A stretch of DNA of 64,000 nucleotides. Source: JAVWMQ01 sp036646055 (lineage in GTDB: Bacteria > Bacillota > Clostridia > Peptostreptococcales > Anaerovoracaceae). This document shows, one piece after another, positions 52,825-61,685 of this stretch. Each line of letters starts with the position of its first letter. Position 1 is the stretch's first letter. The DNA lies in the NCBI GenBank assembly GCA_036646055.1, contig JAVXMY010000001.1:248001-312000 (forward strand), given 5' to 3'. The notes under the pieces were generated by a model that saw only the letters and a program-made list of their open reading frames with translations, had not been told where the DNA came from and did no database searches. The translations under genes and the position numbers were made by a program.

Positions 52825-53619
52825 CTACATTTTGCTAGCTTTTTCGGCGCAAGCCATCATAGCCTCTAGGATGCTACTTCTAAAACCGCTGTCTTCTAAT
52901 GACCTAACCGCTTCAATTGTAGTACCACCAGGTGAGCAAACCATATCCTTTAATTCTCCAGGATGTTTCCCTGTTTCTAATATCATTTTGGCACTTCCAA
53001 GAACTGCCTGAGCAGCCATTTCGTAAGCCATATCTCTTGGAAGTCCAAGAGCAACAGCTCCATCTGCCATAGCCTCAATAAACATATATACATATGCAGG
53101 CGAACTTCCACTTACAGAAATCACACCATTCATCATTGACTCTTTAATTACATTTGCCTTACCAAAACTTTCAAAAATCTTAATGGTATATTCCAGTTCT
53201 TCTTTTGAAACCTTTTCATTGGGGCAAATAGCCGTAACGCCTTCACCTACCATTGCAGGTGTGTTTGGCATTGTTCTAATGATTTTCTTATTAACTCCCA
53301 AAAGTCCGCTAAGTCTCTCAAGAGTGAACCCGGGGGCTATGGTTACCACCAAGGTTTTGGGGCTAATCTCATCCTTAATATTTTCGATTACAGTTTCATA
53401 CATCTGAGGCTTAATAGATAAGACCAAAACATCAGCTGCTTTAGCGACTTCTCTATTATCTGTTGTCCCATTAATACCAAACTGTTTTACTACGTCTTTT
53501 AATGAAGACTCTCTACTTGTGGATCCAATAATGTCTGACGGGGGTACTAAGTTTCCTTTTAAAATTCCACCTATCATAGCCTTAGCCATATTACCGACAC
53601 CAATAAAACCTATCTTCAT
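52825..53619 (-). CDS. proC: Pyrroline-5-carboxylate reductase (copy 1)
   Basis: 264 residues. Reduces pyrroline-5-carboxylate to proline with NAD(P)H. An N-terminal Rossmann motif (GFIGVGNMAKAM) and the C-terminal SGSSPAYVYMFIEAMADGAV block are intact. It is clearly paralogous to copy 2 at 56793-57587. The repeat element A lies about 105 bp upstream of its start, separating it from putP copy 2. Confidence 0.95.
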   Translation of the reverse strand: MKIGFIGVGNMAKAMIGGILKGNLVPPSDIIGSTSRESSLKDVVKQFGINGTTDNREVAKAADVLVLSIKPQMYETVIENIKDEISPKTLVVTIAPGFTLERLSGLLGVNKKIIRTMPNTPAMVGEGVTAICPNEKVSKEELEYTIKIFESFGKANVIKESMMNGVISVSGSSPAYVYMFIEAMADGAVALGLPRDMAYEMAAQAVLGSAKMILETGKHPGELKDMVCSPGGTTIEAVRSLEDSGFRSSILEAMMACAEKASKM

Positions 53620-53725
53620 AATCCTTACCTTCTCTCATTAAACATCTATAAAACAATTTCTATAGCATTCTATTTTAACATATTTTCTCCAAAAAATCAC
53701 TATTAGAATTTACCTTTCCAGTTTC

Positions 53726-53826
53726 TAACCTGTACTTTGTCGGCGATTCCCCCTGGGTTTATGAAAGATTTTGTCCAAAAAACAAAAACCCCACATACCA
53801 ATAAGCTGGGATGCGGGGGTTTTGCC
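53726..53826. repeat. Conserved repeat element, copy A, with terminator hairpin
   Basis: About 100 bp that align without gaps to copy B at 63105-63205, with about 14 mismatches. It includes the stretch GGCGATTC then TTATGAAAGATTTTGTCC and the hairpin CCCC-ACATACCAATAAGC-TGGGATG-CGGGG. In copy B the stem changes in a compensating way while the loop stays fixed. T runs on both sides let the hairpin terminate transcription either way; on the minus strand it would end putP copy 2. No long protein frame is conserved. A structured RNA or a small mobile repeat are both possible. Confidence 0.85.
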
Positions 53827-53872
53827 GTATTATTAAGTTGCTATTTTCTACCTTTTGTCCATTCTAGATAGA

Positions 53873-55342
53873 TTAAATTGTATATTCTTTTACTTTATCA
53901 AATTCTTCTAACATATCGCTTGAAGGTTTAGTTACATTGCTTACGACTATAATTACTACTGAAGCAGCTATAAATCCAGGAATGATTTCATAAATATCGA
54001 ATATTCCTCCGTCCTTGAGGAACCAGATAATATCAATTACTCCACCAATAATCATTCCGCCAATTGCAGCTTGTCTAGTCATTTTTCTGTAGAATAATGC
54101 AAAGAGAATCAATGGGCCAAAGACTGAGCCAAATCCTCCCCAAGCTGATGCTACTAATCCGAATACAGAGCTATTTGGATCTAGGGCAAGGACTATGGCT
54201 ATAACAGTAATCATAATAGTAGCAACTCTATTTACCCAAACCATTTCTTTGTCATCTGCATTTTTTCTTAAAAAAGTTTGGTAGATGTCTGAAGCTACTG
54301 AAGAACTTGCCACAAGTAATTGAGAGCTTGCTGTACTCATTATCGCACCTAAAATTGCTGTCATTAATAAACCTGCTACAACTGGGTTAAACATATCATT
54401 TATCATATTCATAAACACCGTTTCTCCATCTGCTAAATTTGGATACATGGCTTTGCCTATTACTCCTACCGCAATAGCTGTTACCAATGTAATTGTAACC
54501 CAAATCATTGCAATTCTCCTAGATTTCTTAATTGAATCTGGGGATTCTATAGCCATAAATCTAACGAGAATATGTGGTTGTCCAAAGTATCCAAGGCCCC
54601 ATCCAAGAGATGATGCAATTAACAGCGTGTTAATGTGTCCATTAACTTCTGGGAAAAGCCCTAAACTTTCTGTAGTTAAAGTTGCAAGTCTTTCTGCTGT
54701 ACCTTCTAATCCTCCCATTGAAACAAGTCCTACTATTGGGACTATTATCATTGCAAAGAACATTGTAATACCCATTATGGTATCTGTTGAACAGACAGCA
54801 TTAAATCCGCCTAAAGCCGTATATGCCAGAATAATTCCTGCAATAATGAATAACCCAATAACATAGTTAACTCCAAATATAGTATTAAATAGTTTTCCAC
54901 CAGCTGCAAACTGTGAGGCTGTATATACCAAAAAGAAGATTACTGTAAATACCCCTGCAATTAGTTTCAAAAGGTGCTTACTGTCTCTAAATCTATTTTC
55001 GAAGAAATCTGGTAGCGTAATAGAATCACTAGCTACTGCAGTATACTTACGCAATCTTTTTGCTACAAACAACCAATTCAAATATGTCCCAAGCCATAGT
55101 CCAATTGCTGTCCAAATAGCTTCGATTGTCCCTGTATAAATTGCATATGCAGCACCAGGTAATCCAATTAATAGCCACCCACTCATATCTGACGCTTGAG
55201 CTGACATGGCCGTCATCCAACTATTTAATGATCTTCCTCCTAGAACATAATCTGATACATCTTTAGTTTCTTTAAAATGCTTTATACCAATTAAAACCAT
55301 CAGTCCTAGATATAAAGCAAATATGGTCGCAATAATAGCCAC
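53873..55342 (-). CDS. putP: Sodium/proline symporter (copy 2)
   Basis: 489 residues, SSS family, closely similar to copy 1 with the same signature segments. It starts at GTG (55342) preceded by AGGAGG. As part of the hydroxyproline island it may carry proline or trans-4-hydroxyproline; sequence cannot separate the two. It lies nine bases after ppnP, and repeat element A follows its stop. Confidence 0.93.
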   Translation of the reverse strand: MAIIATIFALYLGLMVLIGIKHFKETKDVSDYVLGGRSLNSWMTAMSAQASDMSGWLLIGLPGAAYAIYTGTIEAIWTAIGLWLGTYLNWLFVAKRLRKYTAVASDSITLPDFFENRFRDSKHLLKLIAGVFTVIFFLVYTASQFAAGGKLFNTIFGVNYVIGLFIIAGIILAYTALGGFNAVCSTDTIMGITMFFAMIIVPIVGLVSMGGLEGTAERLATLTTESLGLFPEVNGHINTLLIASSLGWGLGYFGQPHILVRFMAIESPDSIKKSRRIAMIWVTITLVTAIAVGVIGKAMYPNLADGETVFMNMINDMFNPVVAGLLMTAILGAIMSTASSQLLVASSSVASDIYQTFLRKNADDKEMVWVNRVATIMITVIAIVLALDPNSSVFGLVASAWGGFGSVFGPLILFALFYRKMTRQAAIGGMIIGGVIDIIWFLKDGGIFDIYEIIPGFIAASVVIIVVSNVTKPSSDMLEEFDKVKEYTI

Positions 55343-55351
55343 AACATCCTC

Positions 55352-55660
55352 CTAGTCCTGGTTATATGAACAGCAGTAATCTGCATAATCCTTTACAATA
55401 ACATCAAAACTAGAATTTGCTGAAACAATGAAACTCATTCCTTCTTTGTATTCAAGAAACTCTTCTCCACTTAATCTTACTTCCATTGCACCACCTAAAA
55501 CTTCCATCAGTTCTGCCGCTTCTGTATTAAATGTATATTTTCCAGCATTCATAAATCCAAGAGTTTTTCTCGTTCCATTTTCAAAGTTAACTGTTCTACT
55601 TGTCACATTACCATCAAAGTAAACATTAGCTTTTTTTATCACATTTACATTTTTAAACAT
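55352..55660 (-). CDS. ppnP: Pyrimidine/purine nucleoside phosphorylase PpnP
   Basis: 102 residues of the small cupin family formerly DUF1255/YaiE, which phosphorolyses many nucleosides. The start KNVNVIKKANVYFDGNV and the cupin core TFNTEAAELMEVLGG fit the family and its length of about 95-105. GGGG precedes the ATG. Its presence among proline genes is unexplained; it is 14 bp after the alcohol dehydrogenase gene and so shares its transcript. Confidence 0.88.
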   Translation of the reverse strand: MFKNVNVIKKANVYFDGNVTSRTVNFENGTRKTLGFMNAGKYTFNTEAAELMEVLGGAMEVRLSGEEFLEYKEGMSFIVSANSSFDVIVKDYADYCCSYNQD

Positions 55661-55674
55661 ATTTCCCCTTTTCC

Positions 55675-56790
55675 TTATATCAACCTTTCATAAATTCTCT
55701 CTAAGTCACTTGTTTCAATTTGAATATAACTGTTAGAAAGAAGTCTTTGTTGATTTTCATAAACACTTTTGCTAAAAGTTTTTATTTCATTTTCTTTCAT
55801 TCCATATTTTTTTAATGGGTATAATTCAACACATTTTTTTATAGTCTCTCCCAGTGCATTAAAAGTATATTCACTTTCACACCCTAAAATTTTTCCAAAA
55901 AAATCGCTCAATGTGTTTATTTTTTCTCCCTTGTTTTTCTCTCTATATAGTTTTAGTATTTCCACTAAGAAAAGAGCATTTGCTTCACCATGTGTAACGT
56001 GATATTTTCCACTTAATGGATAGGATATTGCATGAACTGCACCAGTTCCCGTATTGGAAAATGCAATTCCTGTATAGTTACTTGCTAGACTAAAATCATC
56101 AAACAAAGTATCTTTAATCTTAATACCATGGTCTGCTATTTTTTTTAGGCCTTTCATATATAGTTTCAGCCCTTTTAAACTAAATAATTCCGTATATGAA
56201 TTATTTTTAGGGGATAGATAAGATTCTATTCCATGAATCATACCATCTATTGCACTAGTTAGAAAAAATCTATCCGGTAGGTTCTCCAGTAATTCCGGAA
56301 TAATAATACTTCTATTCGGATAAAGTTCATCATAAACTAAACCCAATTTTGATTGAATTTTTTCCATTCCTAAAATAGCAATATTACTCATTTCAGAGCC
56401 TGATCCACAAGTGGTTGGAATAGCAATGAGACTGCACTTAGGTTTAGATAAAACTCCGCCTTCTATTATTTTTTCAACAGGCCTTCCCTGGGCAATTAAC
56501 AAAACCTTGGCCATATCAATTACACCACCGCCGCCAATAGCAATTATTCTTTGATATTTTTTATAGTCAATAGTTTTTATAATTTTATCCATCATTACTT
56601 CGGTAGGTTCTCCATTACCAAAATCGCCTTTGTAAATAACATCAGCTGTATTTGTCTTACCTTGAAAGTACTTCTCATAAGAGCTTTTAGATGTCAATAT
56701 CAAGTCTTCTTGAGTAAAGCTTTCTACTGCTAACATTTCCTTAACAGTAGAATACTTTTCTATTGTGGGTATAATCTTAAATTTATTCAT
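55675..56790 (-). CDS. Iron-containing alcohol dehydrogenase
   Basis: 371 residues of the group III Fe-ADH family. The dinucleotide motif AIGGGGVIDMAK, the PTTCGSGSEMSN block and the metal-binding region (DGMIHGIESY, HAISYPLSGKYHVTHGEANA) with its histidines are present. The substrate is unknown; 4-hydroxybutyrate or another short alcohol/aldehyde pair would fit the family. It begins two bases after proC copy 2, with only a weak ribosome site, so it is probably translated by coupling. Confidence 0.87.
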   Translation of the reverse strand: MNKFKIIPTIEKYSTVKEMLAVESFTQEDLILTSKSSYEKYFQGKTNTADVIYKGDFGNGEPTEVMMDKIIKTIDYKKYQRIIAIGGGGVIDMAKVLLIAQGRPVEKIIEGGVLSKPKCSLIAIPTTCGSGSEMSNIAILGMEKIQSKLGLVYDELYPNRSIIIPELLENLPDRFFLTSAIDGMIHGIESYLSPKNNSYTELFSLKGLKLYMKGLKKIADHGIKIKDTLFDDFSLASNYTGIAFSNTGTGAVHAISYPLSGKYHVTHGEANALFLVEILKLYREKNKGEKINTLSDFFGKILGCESEYTFNALGETIKKCVELYPLKKYGMKENEIKTFSKSVYENQQRLLSNSYIQIETSDLERIYERLI

Positions 56791-56792
56791 AC

Positions 56793-57587
56793 TTATAAAC
56801 TCTTTGCCTTATCTGCACAAGCAATCATAGCTTCGAATATTGAACTTCTTAGGCCTTTTTCTTCAAGAACTCTTACTGCTTCAATTGTTGTTCCAGCTGG
56901 AGAGCAAACCATGTCTTTTAAGGCTCCTGGGTGCATTCCTGTTTCTAAAACCATCTTAGCACTTCCGTATACTGCCTGAGCCGCAAATTTATAAGCAACA
57001 TCTCTAGGCATTCCTAAAGCAACTGCTCCATCAGCTAATGCTTCAATGAACATGTATACATAAGCAGGTGAACTTCCGCTAACTGATACAACTGCATCCA
57101 TCATGTATTCCTGAACTACAGCACTTTTGCCAAATCCATCAAGTAAAGAACAAACATATTCAATTTCTTCCTGAGAAACTAATCCATTCTTACAAGCTGC
57201 TGTCATACCTTCTGTAACCATAGCTGGTGTATTAGGCATTGTTCTTACAATTTTAATTGGCTTACCAAACATGTTTCCTAGTCTTTCAAGAGTCTGCCCT
57301 GGAGCAATTGTAATTACAACTGTATGTTCAGAAACAATATCCTTAATTTCTTCAATAACAGTTGGGTAGAACTGAGGTTTTACTGATAATACTAAATAAT
57401 CAACATTACCTGCAACTTCTTTGTTATCTAAAGTTACATTAATACCTAACTGTTCTTTTGCTCCATCTAAAGAAGGGCGAAAAGCATCTGAAGCAATAAT
57501 TTCCTTAGCTTCAACTTTACCTGATGCAATAATTCCACCCATCATAGCTTTTGCCATATTTCCTGCGCCAATAAATCCTAATTTCAT
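56793..57587 (-). CDS. proC: Pyrroline-5-carboxylate reductase (copy 2)
   Basis: 264 residues. Rossmann motif GFIGAGNMAKAM and the SGSSPAYVYMFIEALADGAV block are as in copy 1. Placed directly after hypD, it should reduce the pyrroline-5-carboxylate made by HypD to proline. The start at 57587 follows AAGGAG by six bases; the longer frame to 57617 is unlikely. A perfect hairpin (57606-57629) stands in the leader just before the ribosome site. Confidence 0.96.
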   Translation of the reverse strand: MKLGFIGAGNMAKAMMGGIIASGKVEAKEIIASDAFRPSLDGAKEQLGINVTLDNKEVAGNVDYLVLSVKPQFYPTVIEEIKDIVSEHTVVITIAPGQTLERLGNMFGKPIKIVRTMPNTPAMVTEGMTAACKNGLVSQEEIEYVCSLLDGFGKSAVVQEYMMDAVVSVSGSSPAYVYMFIEALADGAVALGMPRDVAYKFAAQAVYGSAKMVLETGMHPGALKDMVCSPAGTTIEAVRVLEEKGLRSSIFEAMIACADKAKSL

Positions 57588-57605
57588 TTTCTTCTCCTTC
57601 ATTAC

Positions 57606-57629
57606 TGAAAGAGGCATATGCCTCTTTCA
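57606..57629 (-). repeat. Perfect palindromic hairpin between hypD and proC
   Basis: GAAAGAGGCAT followed directly by its complement, with one more pair outside, 12-bp arms in all. It lies in the intercistronic gap 15-20 bases before the proC ribosome site and is not followed by T's, so it is more likely an RNA-processing or stability element than a terminator. Confidence 0.7.
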
Positions 57630-57670
57630 TATAAAATATATTTTACTTATTAATTAAATACCTGGCTTGA

Positions 57671-60046
57671 TTAATTGAATTCCTGTTCAGTTCTACCAAT
57701 AATTTCATCCTGTAATTCTTTTGATAAGTTTCTAAAATGGTCACTATATCCTGCAACACGTACAATTAAGTCTCTGTAATCCTGTGGATTTGCCTGTGCC
57801 TTAAGTAATGTAGCTCTATCAATTACATTAAACTGAACATGGTGACCGTCCATATTAAAGTATGAACGAACAAAGTCAGACATATGTGTTAGACCATCTT
57901 CACCAGCTACAACGCTAGGTGTGAACTTCTGGTTTAATAGTGTTCCTCCTGTTTGTAAGTGATCCATTTTGCTTGCAGACTTAATAACAGCTGTAGGTCC
58001 ATTAACATCTGCTCCCTTTTCAGGTGAAATACCTTCATTAACTGGCTTATGAGCACGTCTACCATTTGGACTAGCTAGCATTACTTCACCAAAGTATACA
58101 TGGCATGTTGTTGGTAACATGTTAATTCTCCATTCACCATTTTTCATACTTGGACGTCCATTAATTGTATCCTTGTAGTAGTTAAATACTTCAACCATAA
58201 TATCATCTGCATAATCATCATCATTACCATACTTAGGTGTCTTGTTTAAAACAATATTAAGCATTGCTTCATTACCTTCAAAGTCATTCTTACAAGCATC
58301 TACAAGTTCTGTTAAGGCAAACTTCTTATTATCAAAGCAGTTGTATTTAATGGCTGCTAATGAGTCAGTAATTGTTGAAATACCAACACCCTGTAAATAG
58401 TTAGTGTTATATCTAGCACCACCAGCATTGTAGTCTAACCCTCTAGAAATACAATCATCTGTAATGATTGATAGGAATGGAGCTGGCATGTGTTCTGCAT
58501 AAATCTTTGTAATTCTATTTGAACCTGCTACTTTAATATCACAGAAGTATTTGATCTGCTTCTTATATGCATCTAGCAATTCTTCATATGATTTAAAATC
58601 TTCTGCATTACCAGTTTTAAGTCCTAACTGTTTTTTACTTACGTGATCATATCCATTGAATAATGTTAATTCAAGGATTTTAGGTAAATTGATATACCCC
58701 TGAAGAGTGTAGGCTTCTCTACCAAAAGCACCTGTTTCTACACAGCCACTTGTTCCACCTCTTCTAGCATCTTCAATTGTCTTTCCAGCATTTAATAGTT
58801 CTTGTATTATTGCTTCTGTATTGTAGAATGCAGGCTGTCCCCAACCTTTTCTAGAGATTTCACAAGCCCTCTTAACAAACTTAGTAGATGTTTTTCTGCT
58901 AATCTGAACATTTGAAGATGGCTGTAATAATTTCATTTCATCCATGCAATCTAAGATTAAGTAACTTACTTCGTTTACACCATCTTTACCATCTGCTGTA
59001 ATACCACCTGTATTAATGTTAGCAAAGTCAGTATATGTACTACTTTCTTTTAGAGTAATCCCTACTTTTGGTGGAGCTGGCTGGTTGTTAAACTTAACCC
59101 ATAGACATTCTAGTAATTCAAGAGCTCCATCTCTATCTAAACTTCCTTCTTCCACTTCTTTTTCATAAAAAGGATTTAAATGCTGGTCTAATCTACCTGG
59201 ACTGTATGCATCCCAAGGATTTAATTCTGTTGTTACTCCTAAATGTACAAACCAGTACATCTGAATTGCCTGCCAATAAGTTTCAGGCTTATTAGCTGGA
59301 ACCACATCACAGTTTGCTGCAATTTGAAGTAACTCTTCTTTTCTCTTAGGATCAGTTTCTTTTGCCGCCATTTCTCTTGCAAGTTTAGCATATCTTTCTC
59401 CAAGAATCATAATGGCATCACACATAATGCTCATACCATTTAACTGTTCTTTTTTAGATAATGCTTTTTCATCATTTAAGAAGTCTAATTTGTCTATTGC
59501 TTCCTGAATGTCTTTCTTATAGTCTAGGAATCCCTTTTGATAAATCTTTTCAGAACCCACTGTATGTCCTGGGCCTCTCTGCTCCATAAACTCAGTAAAT
59601 ATACCTGCTTCGTAGCATTCTTTCCACTCTGGAGTCATTGCATTAATGATTTTATTTCTGATTGATCTGTTTTCCCAATAAGGAATAATCTGTTCTTCCT
59701 GAATTTTTTTATCTTCCTCTGATACTTTGAAACAAATTAGTTCTCTGTCATTCATTACATTCATATCTTCAATTGTATGACAGCATAATTCCGGGAAAGT
59801 TGGTGTTGACTGTGGACCTGCACCCTTATCTCCAACAATTAGTTCTCCATCTTCAATAGTAATTGTTTTTCTACTAAAGATTTCCTTCATAGACAAGGCT
59901 CTTAGTTCTGGAATTGAAACTGCACCTTCATACTTCTTATATGCATCTGTCATATAGATAGCTCTTTCCATAAATACATGGGCATCTGTTTCTAAACTCT
60001 GCTTTCTTAATTTTTGAATTCTTTCATTCATTCCTCTAATTTCCAT
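57671..60046 (-). CDS. hypD: Trans-4-hydroxy-L-proline dehydratase, glycyl radical enzyme
   Basis: 791 residues. Uses a glycyl radical to dehydrate trans-4-hydroxyproline to pyrroline-5-carboxylate. The radical Gly is G766 (RVAGYSDHF) and the thiyl Cys is C435 (TSGCVETG). Residues known from the Clostridioides difficile enzyme recur at one-residue offset: F153, H161, D279, S335, F341, E437, Y451 and T646. This set, together with proC, separates it from choline, propanediol and formate lyases. hypE ends four bases upstream. The assignment is strong. Confidence 0.96.
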   Translation of the reverse strand: MEIRGMNERIQKLRKQSLETDAHVFMERAIYMTDAYKKYEGAVSIPELRALSMKEIFSRKTITIEDGELIVGDKGAGPQSTPTFPELCCHTIEDMNVMNDRELICFKVSEEDKKIQEEQIIPYWENRSIRNKIINAMTPEWKECYEAGIFTEFMEQRGPGHTVGSEKIYQKGFLDYKKDIQEAIDKLDFLNDEKALSKKEQLNGMSIMCDAIMILGERYAKLAREMAAKETDPKRKEELLQIAANCDVVPANKPETYWQAIQMYWFVHLGVTTELNPWDAYSPGRLDQHLNPFYEKEVEEGSLDRDGALELLECLWVKFNNQPAPPKVGITLKESSTYTDFANINTGGITADGKDGVNEVSYLILDCMDEMKLLQPSSNVQISRKTSTKFVKRACEISRKGWGQPAFYNTEAIIQELLNAGKTIEDARRGGTSGCVETGAFGREAYTLQGYINLPKILELTLFNGYDHVSKKQLGLKTGNAEDFKSYEELLDAYKKQIKYFCDIKVAGSNRITKIYAEHMPAPFLSIITDDCISRGLDYNAGGARYNTNYLQGVGISTITDSLAAIKYNCFDNKKFALTELVDACKNDFEGNEAMLNIVLNKTPKYGNDDDYADDIMVEVFNYYKDTINGRPSMKNGEWRINMLPTTCHVYFGEVMLASPNGRRAHKPVNEGISPEKGADVNGPTAVIKSASKMDHLQTGGTLLNQKFTPSVVAGEDGLTHMSDFVRSYFNMDGHHVQFNVIDRATLLKAQANPQDYRDLIVRVAGYSDHFRNLSKELQDEIIGRTEQEFN

Positions 60047-60050
60047 TCTG

Positions 60051-60962
60051 TTATCCTCCTATTTTTACATCAGTAATACCAGCATTAACAAATTTATCTT
60101 TAATATCTTCCATTTTTTTCTGTGATAGTGTTCCATCATGTTTCAATGGATATTCTAGCCCTAACTTATCGTACTTACTTGATCCAGTACTATGATAAGG
60201 TAATAAATTCACCTTTCTTGCACTAGTTTTAGTTTTAATAAATTCAATAAGGTCAGCTACAGATTTATCATCTGCGTTAACTCCTTCAACAATTGGAATT
60301 CTAATATTAATATTGGCACCTCTTTGAGATATAAATTCCAAATTCTTCAGAATCAACTCCTTTGATTGGCCTACATACTTTTTATGAATGTCATCATCTA
60401 GTGATTTAATATCATATAAAAAAGTGTCTACATAAGGTAATATTCTTTCATAGTTTTCAGTTGGAGCAAATCCACAAGTATCTATGGCTAAATTATATCC
60501 TTTATCTTTTATTTTTTTACATAGGGTTTCTATGTAATCTATGTCCTGCATCATTATTTCTCCTCCAGAAAGAGTAATCCCTCCACCTGAAGATTCATAA
60601 ATCATAGAATCTTTATCTAGTTCCTTCATTAGAGCTTTAATTTCATAGTTTTCCCCAACTAATTCTCTAATATTTTGTAAACAGTAATCTACACAGTCTC
60701 CACATGCAGTACATATCCTTCTATCTGTTATTGCAATTCCATCTACCATTTTTATTGCACCTAACTTACAAGCTTTAACACAAGCTTCACAACCAACACA
60801 TTTTTCAGAGTCAACCATCATTTCTTTTGAAAACTTCTGACTCTCTGGGTTATGGCACCAAGCACATTCAAGGTTACATCCCTTGAAGAAAACTGTTGTT
60901 CTAATACCATCACCATCGTGAAGGGAAAACTTTTGTATATCTATTATATTTGGTAAATTCAT
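60051..60962 (-). CDS. hypE: Glycyl radical activating enzyme of HypD (radical SAM)
   Basis: 303 residues. Makes the glycyl radical on HypD by cleaving S-adenosylmethionine. The radical SAM cluster is C29, C33 and C36 (CNLECAWC); two further 4Fe-4S sites use C55, C58, C61 and C65, then C84, C87, C90 and C94, as expected of an activase with a ferredoxin-like insert. AAGGAAGG precedes the ATG. It is the first gene of the island operon and divergent from the XRE-cupin regulator. Confidence 0.95.
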   Translation of the reverse strand: MNLPNIIDIQKFSLHDGDGIRTTVFFKGCNLECAWCHNPESQKFSKEMMVDSEKCVGCEACVKACKLGAIKMVDGIAITDRRICTACGDCVDYCLQNIRELVGENYEIKALMKELDKDSMIYESSGGGITLSGGEIMMQDIDYIETLCKKIKDKGYNLAIDTCGFAPTENYERILPYVDTFLYDIKSLDDDIHKKYVGQSKELILKNLEFISQRGANINIRIPIVEGVNADDKSVADLIEFIKTKTSARKVNLLPYHSTGSSKYDKLGLEYPLKHDGTLSQKKMEDIKDKFVNAGITDVKIGG

Positions 60963-60983
60963 TTGATCCTTCCTTTTATTAAT

Positions 60984-61012
60984 TTGACTTTTTATCTTTT
61001 TTCTATTATATT
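60984..61012 (+). promoter_or_regulatory. Promoter of the XRE-cupin regulator
   Basis: TTGACT (60984-60989), 17 bp, TATATT (61007-61012). The 73-bp gap to hypE also holds a minus-strand TATAAT, so the divergent promoters overlap. Confidence 0.78.
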
Positions 61013-61035
61013 TTATTTAGAAAAGGAGATATATT

Positions 61036-61614
61036 ATGAACACTAATGCTAGCATCGGTGCCAAAATTAAAAAATTGCGCACATCTAAAAAAATGACTCT
61101 TAAACAATTATCTGAGAAAGCAGATTTATCTATAGGTTTTTTATCTCAAGCTGAAAGAGGTATGACCCCAATCGCTATAGATACACTAACAAACATTGCT
61201 AAAATTCTTGAGGTTGAGCTAAACACATTTTTTAAACCTGTTAAAACAAGACGTAAAATCAATTTAACTCGTAACCATGAAAAACCCTTTTCTGCTATTA
61301 ATTCAGAATTAATTAAATACAGTTTGTCTCAAGACGAATCGGATTTTACATTTCTACCAAGAGAATTTCATATTCTGCCACATAATCATTCAGACGGTCA
61401 TGATTACGTCGAGTATAGCCATGAAGGTGAAGAATTCATCTATGTACTAGAAGGAATTCTAACCTTAACTGTAGATGGTATTGAAAAACTTCTATATCCT
61501 GGCGATTGTGTTTCAATTCATTCTGAGAAAATGCACAACTGGCGAAATGATACTAGTAAAATCACAAAGATCATTACTATAAACACACCAAACCCATTAA
61601 AATCTGACAATTAA
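61036..61614 (+). CDS. XRE-family transcriptional regulator with cupin domain
   Basis: 192 residues. An N-terminal helix-turn-helix (about 8-62; MTLKQLSEKADLSIGFLSQAERG) binds DNA; the C-terminal cupin (about 112-185; HNHSDGHDYVEYSHEGEEFIYVLEG) holds a small-molecule or metal site. Such regulators often control amino acid catabolism. Divergent from hypE, it is the likely local regulator and hydroxyproline or proline the likely signal; that is inference. GGAG precedes the ATG by eight bases. Confidence 0.92.
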   Translation: MNTNASIGAKIKKLRTSKKMTLKQLSEKADLSIGFLSQAERGMTPIAIDTLTNIAKILEVELNTFFKPVKTRRKINLTRNHEKPFSAINSELIKYSLSQDESDFTFLPREFHILPHNHSDGHDYVEYSHEGEEFIYVLEGILTLTVDGIEKLLYPGDCVSIHSEKMHNWRNDTSKITKIITINTPNPLKSDN

Positions 61615-61626
61615 TATTTGTAATAA

Positions 61627-61657
61627 TTCTGGAAGCATTTCTGCTTCCAGTTTTTTA
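61627..61657 (+). terminator. Terminator after the XRE-cupin gene
   Basis: CTGGAAGC (61629-61636) and GCTTCCAG (61643-61650), then six T's. Confidence 0.92.
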
Positions 61658-61685
61658 TTACATTGTTTATTATTTATTACTATTA

